From Polyangiaceae bacterium (GTDB taxonomy: Bacteria > Myxococcota_A > Polyangia > Polyangiales > Polyangiaceae), in NCBI GenBank assembly GCA_015075635.1, contig JABTUA010000002.1:3042708-3106707 (forward strand): a stretch of 64,000 bases of DNA, written 5' to 3'. Positions 8,459 through 16,050 of this stretch are shown here, one piece after another. Position 1 is the first letter of the stretch; each line of letters starts with the position of its first letter. The translations under genes were made by a program, and so were the position numbers. Under the pieces are notes generated by a model. That model had not been told where the DNA came from. It ran no database searches and worked only from the letters and a program-made list of their open reading frames with translations.

Positions 8459-8896
8459 TCAGCCCGCGCGCAAGCGCTTCACGGCCTCCGTCACCTCTTT
8501 GCCGGTGACGACCGCGCCAGCGCTCTTCAGGTGCTTCATCGCGACGCCGGTCGCCTGACCGTCGTTGCCGGCGGCCTTCACCGCGTCTCGGACCGGTGCC
8601 AGGGCCGCCACGATCTCGTCCACGCCGAGCGCCTTGGGCAGGAGCGACTCCAGGATGGCGATCTCCTTCGCCAGCTGGTCCTTCTGCTCCGCGCGCTCGG
8701 ACACCCCGAGGGTCTCCTGGTTGTTCTTGACGAGCTTGCGCAGGACGGCCGCGACCTCCTCGTCGCTCATCGCCTTGCTCGCGCGGGCTTCTTGCGTCTG
8801 AATCTCTCCCAAGGCCACGCGCAGGATCTCCTTCTCCAGGGTGTCGCCCGACTTCATCGCCTGGAGCATGCGCTTCTTGATTTCTTCGCTGAGCAC
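8459..8896 (-). CDS. yqeY: GatB/YqeY domain protein
   Basis: A 145-residue protein of the YqeY family, which resembles the C-terminal tail domain of the amidotransferase subunit GatB. The helices LSEEIKKRMLQAMKSGD, ILRVALGEIQTQEARA, EVAAVLRKLVKNNQE and ESLLPKAL match the family, and the C-terminal half has the AGNDGQATGVAMKHL helix-turn seen in tRNA-binding GatB tails. Length is typical (about 148). YqeY is widespread and thought to relate to tRNA-dependent amidation, but its exact reaction is not established. Its stop codon is directly adjacent to the stop of the convergent lipoprotein gene (TGATCA). Confidence 0.92.
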   Translation of the reverse strand: MLSEEIKKRMLQAMKSGDTLEKEILRVALGEIQTQEARASKAMSDEEVAAVLRKLVKNNQETLGVSERAEQKDQLAKEIAILESLLPKALGVDEIVAALAPVRDAVKAAGNDGQATGVAMKHLKSAGAVVTGKEVTEAVKRLRAG

Positions 8897-8975
8897 GGGG
8901 CCTCCGCGACGGAGGATAGCAGAGCGGCCAGCGCTCGCTGGACGACCCGCTCGGTCTCGGGCACCCTTTTCTCGG

Positions 8976-9782
8976 ATGGCGCGCTGGTCTTGGTCTCTCG
9001 CATGCGTCGGAGTGCTCGCCTGCGCTTCGACCGAGGATCTCGAGCGGACCCAGGGCGGCCCCGGCGATCCCTGCTACCCGAACGGCACCTGCAACGCCTC
9101 GCTCGTCTGCGTCGCCAACGTGTGCGTGAGCGAAGACGCCGGAGCCGACGCGAGCCTGGGTGGCGCCGGCGGCACGGGTGCCAGCTCGGGCAGCGGCGGC
9201 TCGGGCGCAGCCAGCGGCTCGGGCGGAGCGAGCGGCGGCACCGGCGGCGCGACCGGTGGCACCGGCGGCACCGGCGGCGCGACAGGTGGCACCGGCGGCG
9301 CGACTGGCGGCACCGGCGGCGCGACCGGTGGCACCGGCGGCGCGACAGGTGGCACCGGCGGCGCGACTGGCGGCACCGGCGGCGTGACCGGAGGCACCGG
9401 CGGAGCGACTGGCGGCACCGGCGGCGCGACCGGTGGCACCGGCGGAGCGACCGGAGCACCGCCCCCACCGGGCAGCCCGTCGGGGTGCACGACCTGCAGC
9501 TGCTGCGATCCGTGGCTGATCAAGTGGAGCGCGTCGGCGGGCGCCACCCACTACAACGTGATCTGGAAGTGCTCGATCTTCCCGCAGCACGTCATGAACG
9601 TCGGCAACGTGCTTCAGGCCGACCTGTGCAGCGCCGCCGTCGGCATGTGCGCCACCGCTGAGTGCGCCAACAGCGTGGGGCTCTTGCAGGTCCAAGCCTG
9701 CAACGCCAGCGGCTGCTCGGCGCCGGTCGCCATCCCGGCTGCCGGCGTTCCACTCGTGTGCGGAGGCGGCTGCTGTTGCTGA
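8976..9782 (+). CDS. Lipoprotein with Gly/Thr repeat linker and FN3-like domain
   Basis: A 268-residue lipoprotein: signal peptide with lipobox VLAC (about 1-14), a short Cys-rich segment (GDPCYPNGTCNASLVCVANVCV), then about 75 residues of the seven-residue repeat GGTGGAT, then a C-terminal domain of about 100 residues. That domain has WSASAGATHYNVIW near its start and VQACNASGCSAP near its end, the hallmark strands of a fibronectin type III fold. It also has ten or more cysteines, including a final CCC. The repeat probably spaces the domain away from the membrane. Function unknown; surface display is inferred. Confidence 0.75.
   Translation: MARWSWSLACVGVLACASTEDLERTQGGPGDPCYPNGTCNASLVCVANVCVSEDAGADASLGGAGGTGASSGSGGSGAASGSGGASGGTGGATGGTGGTGGATGGTGGATGGTGGATGGTGGATGGTGGATGGTGGVTGGTGGATGGTGGATGGTGGATGAPPPPGSPSGCTTCSCCDPWLIKWSASAGATHYNVIWKCSIFPQHVMNVGNVLQADLCSAAVGMCATAECANSVGLLQVQACNASGCSAPVAIPAAGVPLVCGGGCCC
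9234..9452 (+). repeat. 21-bp tandem repeat (about 10 copies)
   Basis: Near-perfect tandem copies of a 21-base unit (GGCGGCACCGGCGGCGCGAC plus one base), encoding GGTGGAT. Copies differ mostly at third positions; one copy is shortened, giving GGTGGT, and one encodes Val instead of Ala. It forms the linker of the lipoprotein at 8976-9782 and is a likely site for slippage between strains. Confidence 0.9.
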
Positions 9783-9796
9783 GCTATCCTTCGACC

Positions 9797-10120
9797 ATGC
9801 TCGCGCGCGCGTTGGGCCTCGGCCTCCTGCTCTCGGTCGCCTGTTCCTCGTCGGACGAGGACGGCTGCAAGACCGACAACGACTGCAAAGGCGACCGCAT
9901 CTGCGAGAGCGGGCAGTGCGTGAGCCCCGGGGCGGGCGGCAGCGGCGCCGTGAGCGGCGGCGGCAGCGGCGGCAGCGGAGGTTCCGGCGCCAGCGTGGCG
10001 ACCGGCGGCGCCGCGGGCTGCGCGGCACAGTGCAAGACGCAGGCGGGCACCTGCTGCGCGGGACCTGGCGTCTGCGCAGCGGTGCCGCCCTGCCTCGGCA
10101 ATCCGTGTTGCGCGGATTGA
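9797..10120 (+). CDS. Small Cys-rich lipoprotein
   Basis: A 107-residue lipoprotein. Its signal peptide has the lipobox SVAC (about residues 12-15). Two Cys-rich parts, CKTDNDCKGDRICESGQCV (about 23-41) and CAAQCKTQAGTCC...CCAD (about 75-107), are joined by a Gly/Ser linker. The first part has the C-x5-C-x5-C-x5-C spacing of small disulfide knots seen in many myxobacterial surface proteins. It begins 14 bases after the lipoprotein gene at 8976, and the two may share a transcript. Its stop is one base from the convergent stop at 10122. Function unknown. Confidence 0.75.
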   Translation: MLARALGLGLLLSVACSSSDEDGCKTDNDCKGDRICESGQCVSPGAGGSGAVSGGGSGGSGGSGASVATGGAAGCAAQCKTQAGTCCAGPGVCAAVPPCLGNPCCAD

Positions 10121-10121
10121 G

Positions 10122-10673
10122 TCACGCCGCAGCGAAGCCGTTCGTTCCGGCGCCGTTTCGCTTCAGCGGCCAGAGGCCGGCCGCCCTCGTGCAGAGCACC
10201 GAGCCGAGGCCGATGAGGCCCACCGCCAGCGTGATCCAGTCGCCGAGCCAGGGGATGAAGCCGGCCACGAGAAACAACAGACAGCCCAGTGCCAGGTGGA
10301 GGTAGCGGTTCTCCGTCCGATGACGGATCAGCGCCGCTCCGACGGTCCGGAGCACGGCGACGATGCCCGCGTAGGCGGCAAAGACCACGACCAGCGCGCC
10401 CACCGCTGCGAAGGGGATGCCGATGATGGTGACGCAGAGGGCGACCGCGGCGGCAACCGCGGCGAGCATGCCGACCAGGCCGATGGCGAAGGCCCGAGCC
10501 GGCCGCGCCGCCACCTCGAGCTCGAGCTTCTCCATGCGCTCGCCGGCCAGGGCGATCAGCACCAGGCCCAGGACGAAGAGCACGAGCGTGCCCGAGAAGG
10601 CCTCGCTCACGTCGTTCATCAGGCGGAAACTCCAGGAAGAAAGCCCTTCTGCACGGTCGATCAGAACTCGCAT
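10122..10673 (-). CDS. Integral membrane protein, four or more helices
   Basis: A 183-residue membrane protein with hydrophobic segments at about 24-42 (LVLFVLGLVLIALAG), 61-85, 89-110 and 135-175. A conserved-looking loop, ERMEKLELEVAARPARA, follows the first helix. Sequences of this kind occur as membrane proteins or C-terminal membrane regions beside polymer-forming cytoskeletal (bactofilin-like) genes, but no bactofilin domain is present here, so that link is tentative. The ATG at 10673 was chosen; the upstream extension is Arg/Pro-rich and not membrane-like. It is divergent from the outer membrane protein gene at 10785. Confidence 0.7.
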   Translation of the reverse strand: MRVLIDRAEGLSSWSFRLMNDVSEAFSGTLVLFVLGLVLIALAGERMEKLELEVAARPARAFAIGLVGMLAAVAAAVALCVTIIGIPFAAVGALVVVFAAYAGIVAVLRTVGAALIRHRTENRYLHLALGCLLFLVAGFIPWLGDWITLAVGLIGLGSVLCTRAAGLWPLKRNGAGTNGFAAA

Positions 10674-10784
10674 CGTCGCCTCCGAGAGCCCTTTCGCCCC
10701 ATCGAGCCGAGTTATTTCGCGCGGCAGCCGGGGATGGACGGGCCGGGACGTTTCGCTGACAATCGCCCGCGCTGGAGACCCCCG

Positions 10785-11504
10785 ATGAAGATCCAAGCCG
10801 TGACCCTGGGCCTCGTGTGTTCGCTGTTCGCGCCGGAGGCGCTCGGCCAGGACCGCTTCGCCACCGCTGGCCGCTTCGCCATCGGGGCCGAACGCGTGTT
10901 CGGCTACGCCTCGACCACCACCAAGGTCGAGACGGAGTTTCAGCCGGGCAACATCGACTACGAGCGCGAGACGACGAAGACCCAGCTCGATTTCCTCGCC
11001 CGCGGCGACGTGGAGAACCCGTTCGTCGCCCCCCGCGTCGGGTTCGACTACTTCGTGATCGATGGGCTCAGCATCGGCGGGGCCTTCGCCTACACCTCGG
11101 ACAAGGAGGACGGCGACGAGACCCTCGGCAACAACAACAACGACCTGGCCGAGGAGGAGTCCAGCGGCTTCGCCATCGCGCCCCGCGTGGGGTACTGCTT
11201 CATGTTCAACGACACGGTCGGCATCTGGCCTCGGGGTGGCTTCACGTACGCCTCTGCCAAGACGGAGGTCAATAACCCCGGCAACGCCCCGGACACCGGC
11301 ACCGAGTTCTCAGTGCTCGATCTCACCCTCGAAGGCATGCTGGTGATCACGCCGGTGCCGCACGCGGGCTTCATGGTCGGTCCGACCATCGAGCTGCCGC
11401 TGTCCGGCTCCGGGGAGGCCGACCAGGGCAACACCACGCAGGACATCGACAAGGTGAAGATCACCACCATCGCCCTGCAGGCCGGGGTCTTCGTCTGGTT
11501 CTGA
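10785..11504 (+). CDS. Outer membrane beta-barrel protein
   Basis: A 239-residue protein with a signal peptide (about 1-20, ending ALGQ) and a body of amphipathic strands: FAIGAERVFGYASTT, FVAPRVGFDYFVIDGLSIGGAFAYTS, FAIAPRVGYCFMFNDTVGIWPRGGF, ALQAGVFVWF. The last residues end in Phe after an aromatic strand, as expected for a BAM-inserted barrel. Asp/Asn-rich loops (DKEDGDETLGNNNN) are probably extracellular. It resembles OmpW/OprF-like small barrels only in architecture. The convergent peroxiredoxin gene ends three bases away. Role unknown. Confidence 0.8.
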   Translation: MKIQAVTLGLVCSLFAPEALGQDRFATAGRFAIGAERVFGYASTTTKVETEFQPGNIDYERETTKTQLDFLARGDVENPFVAPRVGFDYFVIDGLSIGGAFAYTSDKEDGDETLGNNNNDLAEEESSGFAIAPRVGYCFMFNDTVGIWPRGGFTYASAKTEVNNPGNAPDTGTEFSVLDLTLEGMLVITPVPHAGFMVGPTIELPLSGSGEADQGNTTQDIDKVKITTIALQAGVFVWF

Positions 11505-11507
11505 GCT

Positions 11508-12011
11508 TCAGCCCAGCTGCTTCAACATCGTGGCGGCGTCGCTGACCTCGAACTTGCCGGGCGCCTCCACGTTCAGCTGCTTCACCACGCCGTCCTCGAC
11601 CAGCATGGAGAAGCGCTGCATCCGCGTGCCCATGCCGGACTTGGACAGATCGACCTCGAGGCCGAGCTTCTTGGCGAGCTCGCCCGAGCCGTCGCCGAGC
11701 ATGCGGATCTTGCCCGTGGCCTTCTGCTCGCGGCCCCAGGCGGCCATCACGTAGCCGTCGTTGACGGAGACGCACCAGATCTCGTCCACACCCTTCGCGC
11801 GCAGCGCGTCGAGCTGCTCCAAGTAGCCGGGCACGTGCTTCGCCGAGCAGGTGGGCGTGTAAGCGCCCGGCAGGCCGAAGATCACGATGCGCTTACCCTT
11901 GGCCGCCTCCGCGGTGGAGACGGGGTCGGGCCGCAGCGGACAGGCTTCGCCGAATTCGGTCGACTCACTGAGTGTGGCGTTCGGAAGGGTGTCCCCGATC
12001 TGGATGGTCAT
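11508..12011 (-). CDS. Peroxiredoxin, Prx5/hybrid type
   Basis: A 167-residue thiol peroxidase of the Prx5/AhpC-TSA group. The catalytic motif PGAYTPTCSAKH places the peroxidatic cysteine at about residue 55, with Thr52 and the expected Arg further on (SGMGTRMQRFSML, about 125-137). The segments FGLPGA, VDEIWCVSVND, MAAWGREQ and KIRMLGDGSGE are classic for enzymes that reduce hydrogen peroxide and alkyl hydroperoxides using glutaredoxin or thioredoxin. Length (about 160) matches single-domain members with no fused glutaredoxin. The ATG at 12011 starts at the conserved N-terminus. It lies 23 bases downstream of the metallophosphoesterase gene on the same strand. Confidence 0.92.
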   Translation of the reverse strand: MTIQIGDTLPNATLSESTEFGEACPLRPDPVSTAEAAKGKRIVIFGLPGAYTPTCSAKHVPGYLEQLDALRAKGVDEIWCVSVNDGYVMAAWGREQKATGKIRMLGDGSGELAKKLGLEVDLSKSGMGTRMQRFSMLVEDGVVKQLNVEAPGKFEVSDAATMLKQLG

Positions 12012-12034
12012 GGCGCCGGGCAGGCTACCATGCG

Positions 12035-13468
12035 TTAGAACCGCTTCGGACCGGTCTCCGCATCCCACGCCAACAAGGCCGCCGTCGGCCGGCCGTCCAC
12101 CAGCCGAACCACGAGGTGGGTGCGCGTGGCCGGCAGGCTGGTGGCGCTGCCGTCCTCGAGCTCCTCCTCGGCCCAGGCGCCCACGTTGACGTAGCTCGAG
12201 TCGGGCCGCGTGGCGCGGAGCTCCGGCAGGTGCGTGTGGCCCATGACCACGAAGGCGGCGGGGAACACGCTGCCGACGCGGGCGGCCCGCTCGCGCAACA
12301 GCGCGCTCGCGTCGATGCTGCCGCGCGCACGACGCCAGAGCCAGGCGATGGTCGCGAGCCCAGCCAGGGAAACCAGCGCCGCCACGCCCAGCGCCGGTGT
12401 CCAGCGCGCGATCAGTAGCCAGATCAGCGCGACCGTCGCCAGCACCGCGACCGCGACCCGATCCAGCATCACGCCGGCCAGGATCCTGAGCACGCTCCGG
12501 GTGATCGGCGGCCGCTGGAGCGAAGCCAGCGCCTGGAGCTTCAGCAGGCTGATGTGCCGCGCCTCGGCCAGGAGCGCCATCTTGCGCTCGTGCTCCTGGC
12601 GCACCCAGAGCGCCGCGTCGCTCATGTGCTCCCGCCAGACTCCCAGCAAGGTGGCGACCGCCAAGAGGAAGCGCCGACCCAACCCCAGGATGCCACGAGC
12701 GCCCAGGCGCGCGCCGAAGCGCAGGTAGTCGATGGCGCTGGCGGTGTCGTGGCCGGACTCCCGCATCCCACGCGTCGGCCGAACCACGTAGCGCAGCAAG
12801 ATGTCGGAGAGCGAGCGAGCGGAGCGCCGCGGATCCGAAGGCGTTACCGGGTGCAACACGTGCTCGTAGGAGCAGAAGTCGTCGTATTGGTGGCCGTGCT
12901 CGATGAAGACGACGCCTTCCTCGTAGTAGAACCACTCGGCGAACTCGACCGCGTCGGACTCCCCCGCGCCGTGGCGTGCCAGGACGTCTCTGAACGCCGC
13001 CTGCACCGGCTCCCAGTGGAAGTCGACGTCGTGGTTGCCGCGCACCACGACCAGCGTGTTGCCCGCCGCCACGAAGCGAGCGAGGGCCGCGAACACCTCG
13101 CGATGATGCTCCGCAACGAGCCGGAGCTTCGCCAGCGTGTGATCCACTGCTCCCCCCAGGCCGTGGGAGCGCTCGTCCTGGTTGGGCTCGGTGGAGATCT
13201 CACCGGCCTCGGCGCTGACGCTCATGCCGACGAAGTCCACCAGATCACCGGCGATGACCAGCCGCCAGGGCCTCCCCTGCTCCGGGCGCTCGCGATACCA
13301 GTCGAGGAGCGCGGCCAGGTCACGGTCGCGACGTAGGCTCGCGGCGCTGCGCGCCGGGGCGCCGGGACGGCAGTGCTGGACCAGATCGCTGCCCAAATGG
13401 ACATCGGATAGGACCAGCAGGTTGTGTCGAGCTTCGGGCAAGGAGCAGCCAAACCTAGTCTGACCCAT
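12035..13468 (-). CDS. Membrane-associated metallophosphoesterase
   Basis: A 477-residue calcineurin-like phosphoesterase. All metal-site motifs are present: SDVHLG (about 21-26), GDLVDF (about 74-79), GNHD (143-146), EHGHQYD (about 186-192) and, far downstream, GHTHLPE (about 408). Between the fourth and fifth motifs is a 200-residue insert with a helical stretch and two transmembrane helices (about 335-385), so the catalytic domain is split around a membrane anchor. Related proteins hydrolyse phosphomonoesters, nucleotides or UDP-lipids; the substrate here cannot be told. The downstream peroxiredoxin is probably cotranscribed. Start ATG at 13468; divergent from the ferredoxin reductase gene. 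Confidence 0.88.
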   Translation of the reverse strand: MGQTRFGCSLPEARHNLLVLSDVHLGSDLVQHCRPGAPARSAASLRRDRDLAALLDWYRERPEQGRPWRLVIAGDLVDFVGMSVSAEAGEISTEPNQDERSHGLGGAVDHTLAKLRLVAEHHREVFAALARFVAAGNTLVVVRGNHDVDFHWEPVQAAFRDVLARHGAGESDAVEFAEWFYYEEGVVFIEHGHQYDDFCSYEHVLHPVTPSDPRRSARSLSDILLRYVVRPTRGMRESGHDTASAIDYLRFGARLGARGILGLGRRFLLAVATLLGVWREHMSDAALWVRQEHERKMALLAEARHISLLKLQALASLQRPPITRSVLRILAGVMLDRVAVAVLATVALIWLLIARWTPALGVAALVSLAGLATIAWLWRRARGSIDASALLRERAARVGSVFPAAFVVMGHTHLPELRATRPDSSYVNVGAWAEEELEDGSATSLPATRTHLVVRLVDGRPTAALLAWDAETGPKRF

Positions 13469-13562
13469 CGTCCGCGGCTGTCACGCGAGTCGCGCACTTT
13501 TCTCGCGCTAAGCCCGGCTGCCCTGAGCATCGGCACAGCATGGGATGTGGTAGACGCGGGCC

Positions 13563-14963
13563 ATGCCCCTCGGCACTCCCGAACGCCCGGTGCGCGTGGC
13601 GGTGATCGGCGCGGGCCCGGCGGGGTTCTTCACCGCCGACGCGCTCTTGCGCTCCGAGTCGCCGCTCTTCGACGTGGACGTTCTCGAGCGCCTACCGACC
13701 CCCTTCGGCCTGGTGCGCGCCGGAGTCGCGCCGGACCACCAGAAGATCAAAGCGGTCACCAAGACCTTCGAGCGCACGGCGCAGAACCAGCGCTTTCGCT
13801 TCCTGGGCAACGTAGAGGTCGGCCGAGACATCTCCGCGAGCGAGCTCTCTCGGCACTACGACCAGGTCGTCTACGCCGTGGGCAGCAGCAGCGACCGGCG
13901 CCTGGGCATCCCGGGCGAAGAGCTGGGGGGCAGCCACTCCGCCACCGCGTTCGTCGGCTGGTACAACGCCCACCCGGACTTCCGTGACTTTCCCTTCGAC
14001 CTGAGCGTCGAGCGGGCCGCGATCGTGGGCGTCGGCAACGTCGCCATGGACATCGCGCGGGTCCTGCTCAAGGACCCGGAGGAGCTCGGCAAGACCGACA
14101 TCGCCCGGCACGCGCTGGAGGCCCTGCGCTCGAGCCGCGTGCGGGAGGTGGTGCTGCTCGCGCGGCGCAGCCCCGCCCACGCCGCCTTCGACCCTCGGGA
14201 GCTCGAGGACATCGCGGCGCTGCCGGGCGTCCGCGTGGAGCTCGACCCAGCGCGGGTCGCGGCCGACGCCCGCGACACCGAGCACCTCGACTCGCGCCAG
14301 CAGCGAAACCTGGAGGTCATGCTCGGGCTCGCCCGCAAGGAGCACGAGCCCGCCGAGCGCGTGCTGCGTCTCGAGTTCAGCGCCTCCCCCGTCGAGCTCC
14401 TCCCCGACCCGCGCGGCCGGGTCCGCGCGCTCCGGGTGGAGAGGAACGAGTCGGTCCGAGGGCCCGACGGCCGCGCGGTGGCCCGAGGAACCGGGCAGTT
14501 CTTCGAGCTCGAGGCGGGCCTCGTGTTCCGCTCCATCGGCTACCTGGGCCTGCCGCTGCCCGGCGTGCCCTACGACGCCGACTCCGGCGTGATCCCCAAC
14601 CGCGACGGCCGCGTCACCACGGAGCGGAACGGCCAGGTGATCCCCGGGGTGTACGCGGTCGGGTGGATCCGGCGGGGACCCCTGGGCGTGATCGGGACGA
14701 ACAAGGCGGACGCGCAGCTCGTCGCCAAGAGCATGCTCGAAGACGTGCGCACGCTGGCGGGGGCAGCGCCGGAGCTCCGCACTCACCAAGCGGTCGACGA
14801 GACGCTGGCCAAGCACGGCGTGAAGGTGACGAGCTACGACGACTGGATGCACATCGATCTGGTAGAGTTGGACGAGGGGCGCGCGACCGGGAAGCTGCGC
14901 GAGAAGTTCGCGAGCGTGGAGGAAATGATGAACCAGCTCTTGAAGAAGCAGGCGGAGGGGTGA
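13563..14963 (+). CDS. fprA: Ferredoxin-NADP reductase, FprA/adrenodoxin-reductase type
   Basis: A 466-residue FAD enzyme that moves electrons between NADPH and ferredoxin. The FAD-binding motif is VAVIGAGPAGFFTAD (about 12-26), followed by the family mark PTPFGLVRAGVAPDHQKIK and the second nucleotide motif IVGVGNVAMDIARVL (about 156-170, NADP). VLLARRSPAHAAF, GLVFRSIGYLG and AGWIRRGPLGVIGTNKADA complete the FprA signature. The length matches FprA (about 456) rather than plant-type FNR. It may recycle the ferredoxin used by the 2-oxoacid oxidoreductase at 52518-54964, though no ferredoxin gene is adjacent. A lipoprotein gene follows 4 bases after its stop. Confidence 0.92.
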   Translation: MPLGTPERPVRVAVIGAGPAGFFTADALLRSESPLFDVDVLERLPTPFGLVRAGVAPDHQKIKAVTKTFERTAQNQRFRFLGNVEVGRDISASELSRHYDQVVYAVGSSSDRRLGIPGEELGGSHSATAFVGWYNAHPDFRDFPFDLSVERAAIVGVGNVAMDIARVLLKDPEELGKTDIARHALEALRSSRVREVVLLARRSPAHAAFDPRELEDIAALPGVRVELDPARVAADARDTEHLDSRQQRNLEVMLGLARKEHEPAERVLRLEFSASPVELLPDPRGRVRALRVERNESVRGPDGRAVARGTGQFFELEAGLVFRSIGYLGLPLPGVPYDADSGVIPNRDGRVTTERNGQVIPGVYAVGWIRRGPLGVIGTNKADAQLVAKSMLEDVRTLAGAAPELRTHQAVDETLAKHGVKVTSYDDWMHIDLVELDEGRATGKLREKFASVEEMMNQLLKKQAEG

Positions 14964-14967
14964 GGAC

Positions 14968-16047
14968 ATGTCGAGCCGGCGATCGATTTCGGCAGTAATC
15001 GCGACCGGGCTCCTCGCGCTGCCCTTGGGCTGCGAAGACAAACAGAAGGCGGCGGCGAAGCCCGAGGCGCCCGCCTCCGCGGCGCCGGCGCCGAGCGCGA
15101 CGGAGGTGGAGGCTCCGCCCCAAGGCTGCACCGCCAGCGGCACGGACTCCGTCTCACTCGGCAGCGTGAACGGCCACGTTCACGGCTTCGCGCTGGACGG
15201 CGGCCACGTCTACTACTCGACCTGGCAGCTGTTCGGCGGCCGAGGTGATCTGGGCCGGGCGCGCAAGGACGGCCGCGGCCCGGCCAACCTCGCCTCGCTG
15301 TCGCTGGAGCCGCGCGGGCTCATCGTGGACGCCTCGAGCGTGTTCTTCACCTCCGGCATCCGGCTGATGCGCGTCCCCAGAGAGGGCGGCGAGGCCAAGG
15401 TGCTGGCCGAGACCTTCTCCTCCCAGAGCATCGCCGGCGACGGCACCTACGTATACGGCGTGCCCGGCGACTACGGCCCCTACGATCGGCTGATCCGCGC
15501 AGAAAAGAGCAGCGGCACGACCAAGGAGCTCGACGTCTCCGAGCGCCCCGAAGCCAAGCTCGCGCCGTTCGGCTTCAGCGCCATCGCCGTGGACGCGCAG
15601 GGGATCTACGTCACCGACTCCAGCGCCAACCGAGTGCTGCGCTTCCCCCTGGACCGCGGCAAGCCCAAGGTGCTCGCCACCGGGCAGGACAAAGCCTACG
15701 ACCTGGCGATCGACGACGCGAACGTCTACTTCAGCCTGGCGCAGAAGGGTCACCTGATGAAGGTCGCGAAGTCGGGCGGCGCTGTCAGCAAGATCGCCTC
15801 GGGCCTCGCCCCGAGCGCGCGCATCGCCGCCGACGGCAAGGGCATCGTCACCACCGCCGCGGCGGTCGAGAAGGACGGCACGGAGACGCTGGTCGCGTTC
15901 GGCACCGACGGCTCCGCGCCGAAGCCCGTAGCGAGCATCACGAGGGGTCACAGCGTGGACGCCATCGCGCTCGACGAAAAGTGCGTGTACTGGGCCCAGC
16001 ACGATCCCGACTCGCGCAAGGCCACGCTGTACGCCCACGCCCGCTGA
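14968..16047 (+). CDS. Lipoprotein with beta-propeller-like repeats
   Basis: A 359-residue lipoprotein. The signal peptide ends in the lipobox PLGC (about 19-22), and an Ala/Pro-rich linker (about 28-52) follows. The rest consists of repeating strands of the form A(I/L)D...VYYS/VYF...RVP..GG, for example VSLGSVNGHVHGFALDGGHVYYS, GIYVTDSSANRVLRFPLDRGKPK and YDLAIDDANVYFS. These are typical of six-bladed TolB/NHL-type propellers (about 40-45 residues per blade). There is no catalytic motif. It starts 4 bases after fprA and converges with the activase gene (gap of 3 bases). Protein or ligand binding at the cell surface is inferred. Confidence 0.75.
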   Translation: MSSRRSISAVIATGLLALPLGCEDKQKAAAKPEAPASAAPAPSATEVEAPPQGCTASGTDSVSLGSVNGHVHGFALDGGHVYYSTWQLFGGRGDLGRARKDGRGPANLASLSLEPRGLIVDASSVFFTSGIRLMRVPREGGEAKVLAETFSSQSIAGDGTYVYGVPGDYGPYDRLIRAEKSSGTTKELDVSERPEAKLAPFGFSAIAVDAQGIYVTDSSANRVLRFPLDRGKPKVLATGQDKAYDLAIDDANVYFSLAQKGHLMKVAKSGGAVSKIASGLAPSARIAADGKGIVTTAAAVEKDGTETLVAFGTDGSAPKPVASITRGHSVDAIALDEKCVYWAQHDPDSRKATLYAHAR

Positions 16048-16050
16048 GCT

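Noticed and set aside
9234..9452. CRISPR-like array
   Set aside because: The 21-bp units are directly adjacent with no spacers and are in frame within a lipoprotein.
8202..10028. Long Arg-rich minus-strand open frame across the repeat lipoproteins
   Set aside because: Arg/Ser-rich text is the antisense of GGTGG repeats; no conserved domain.
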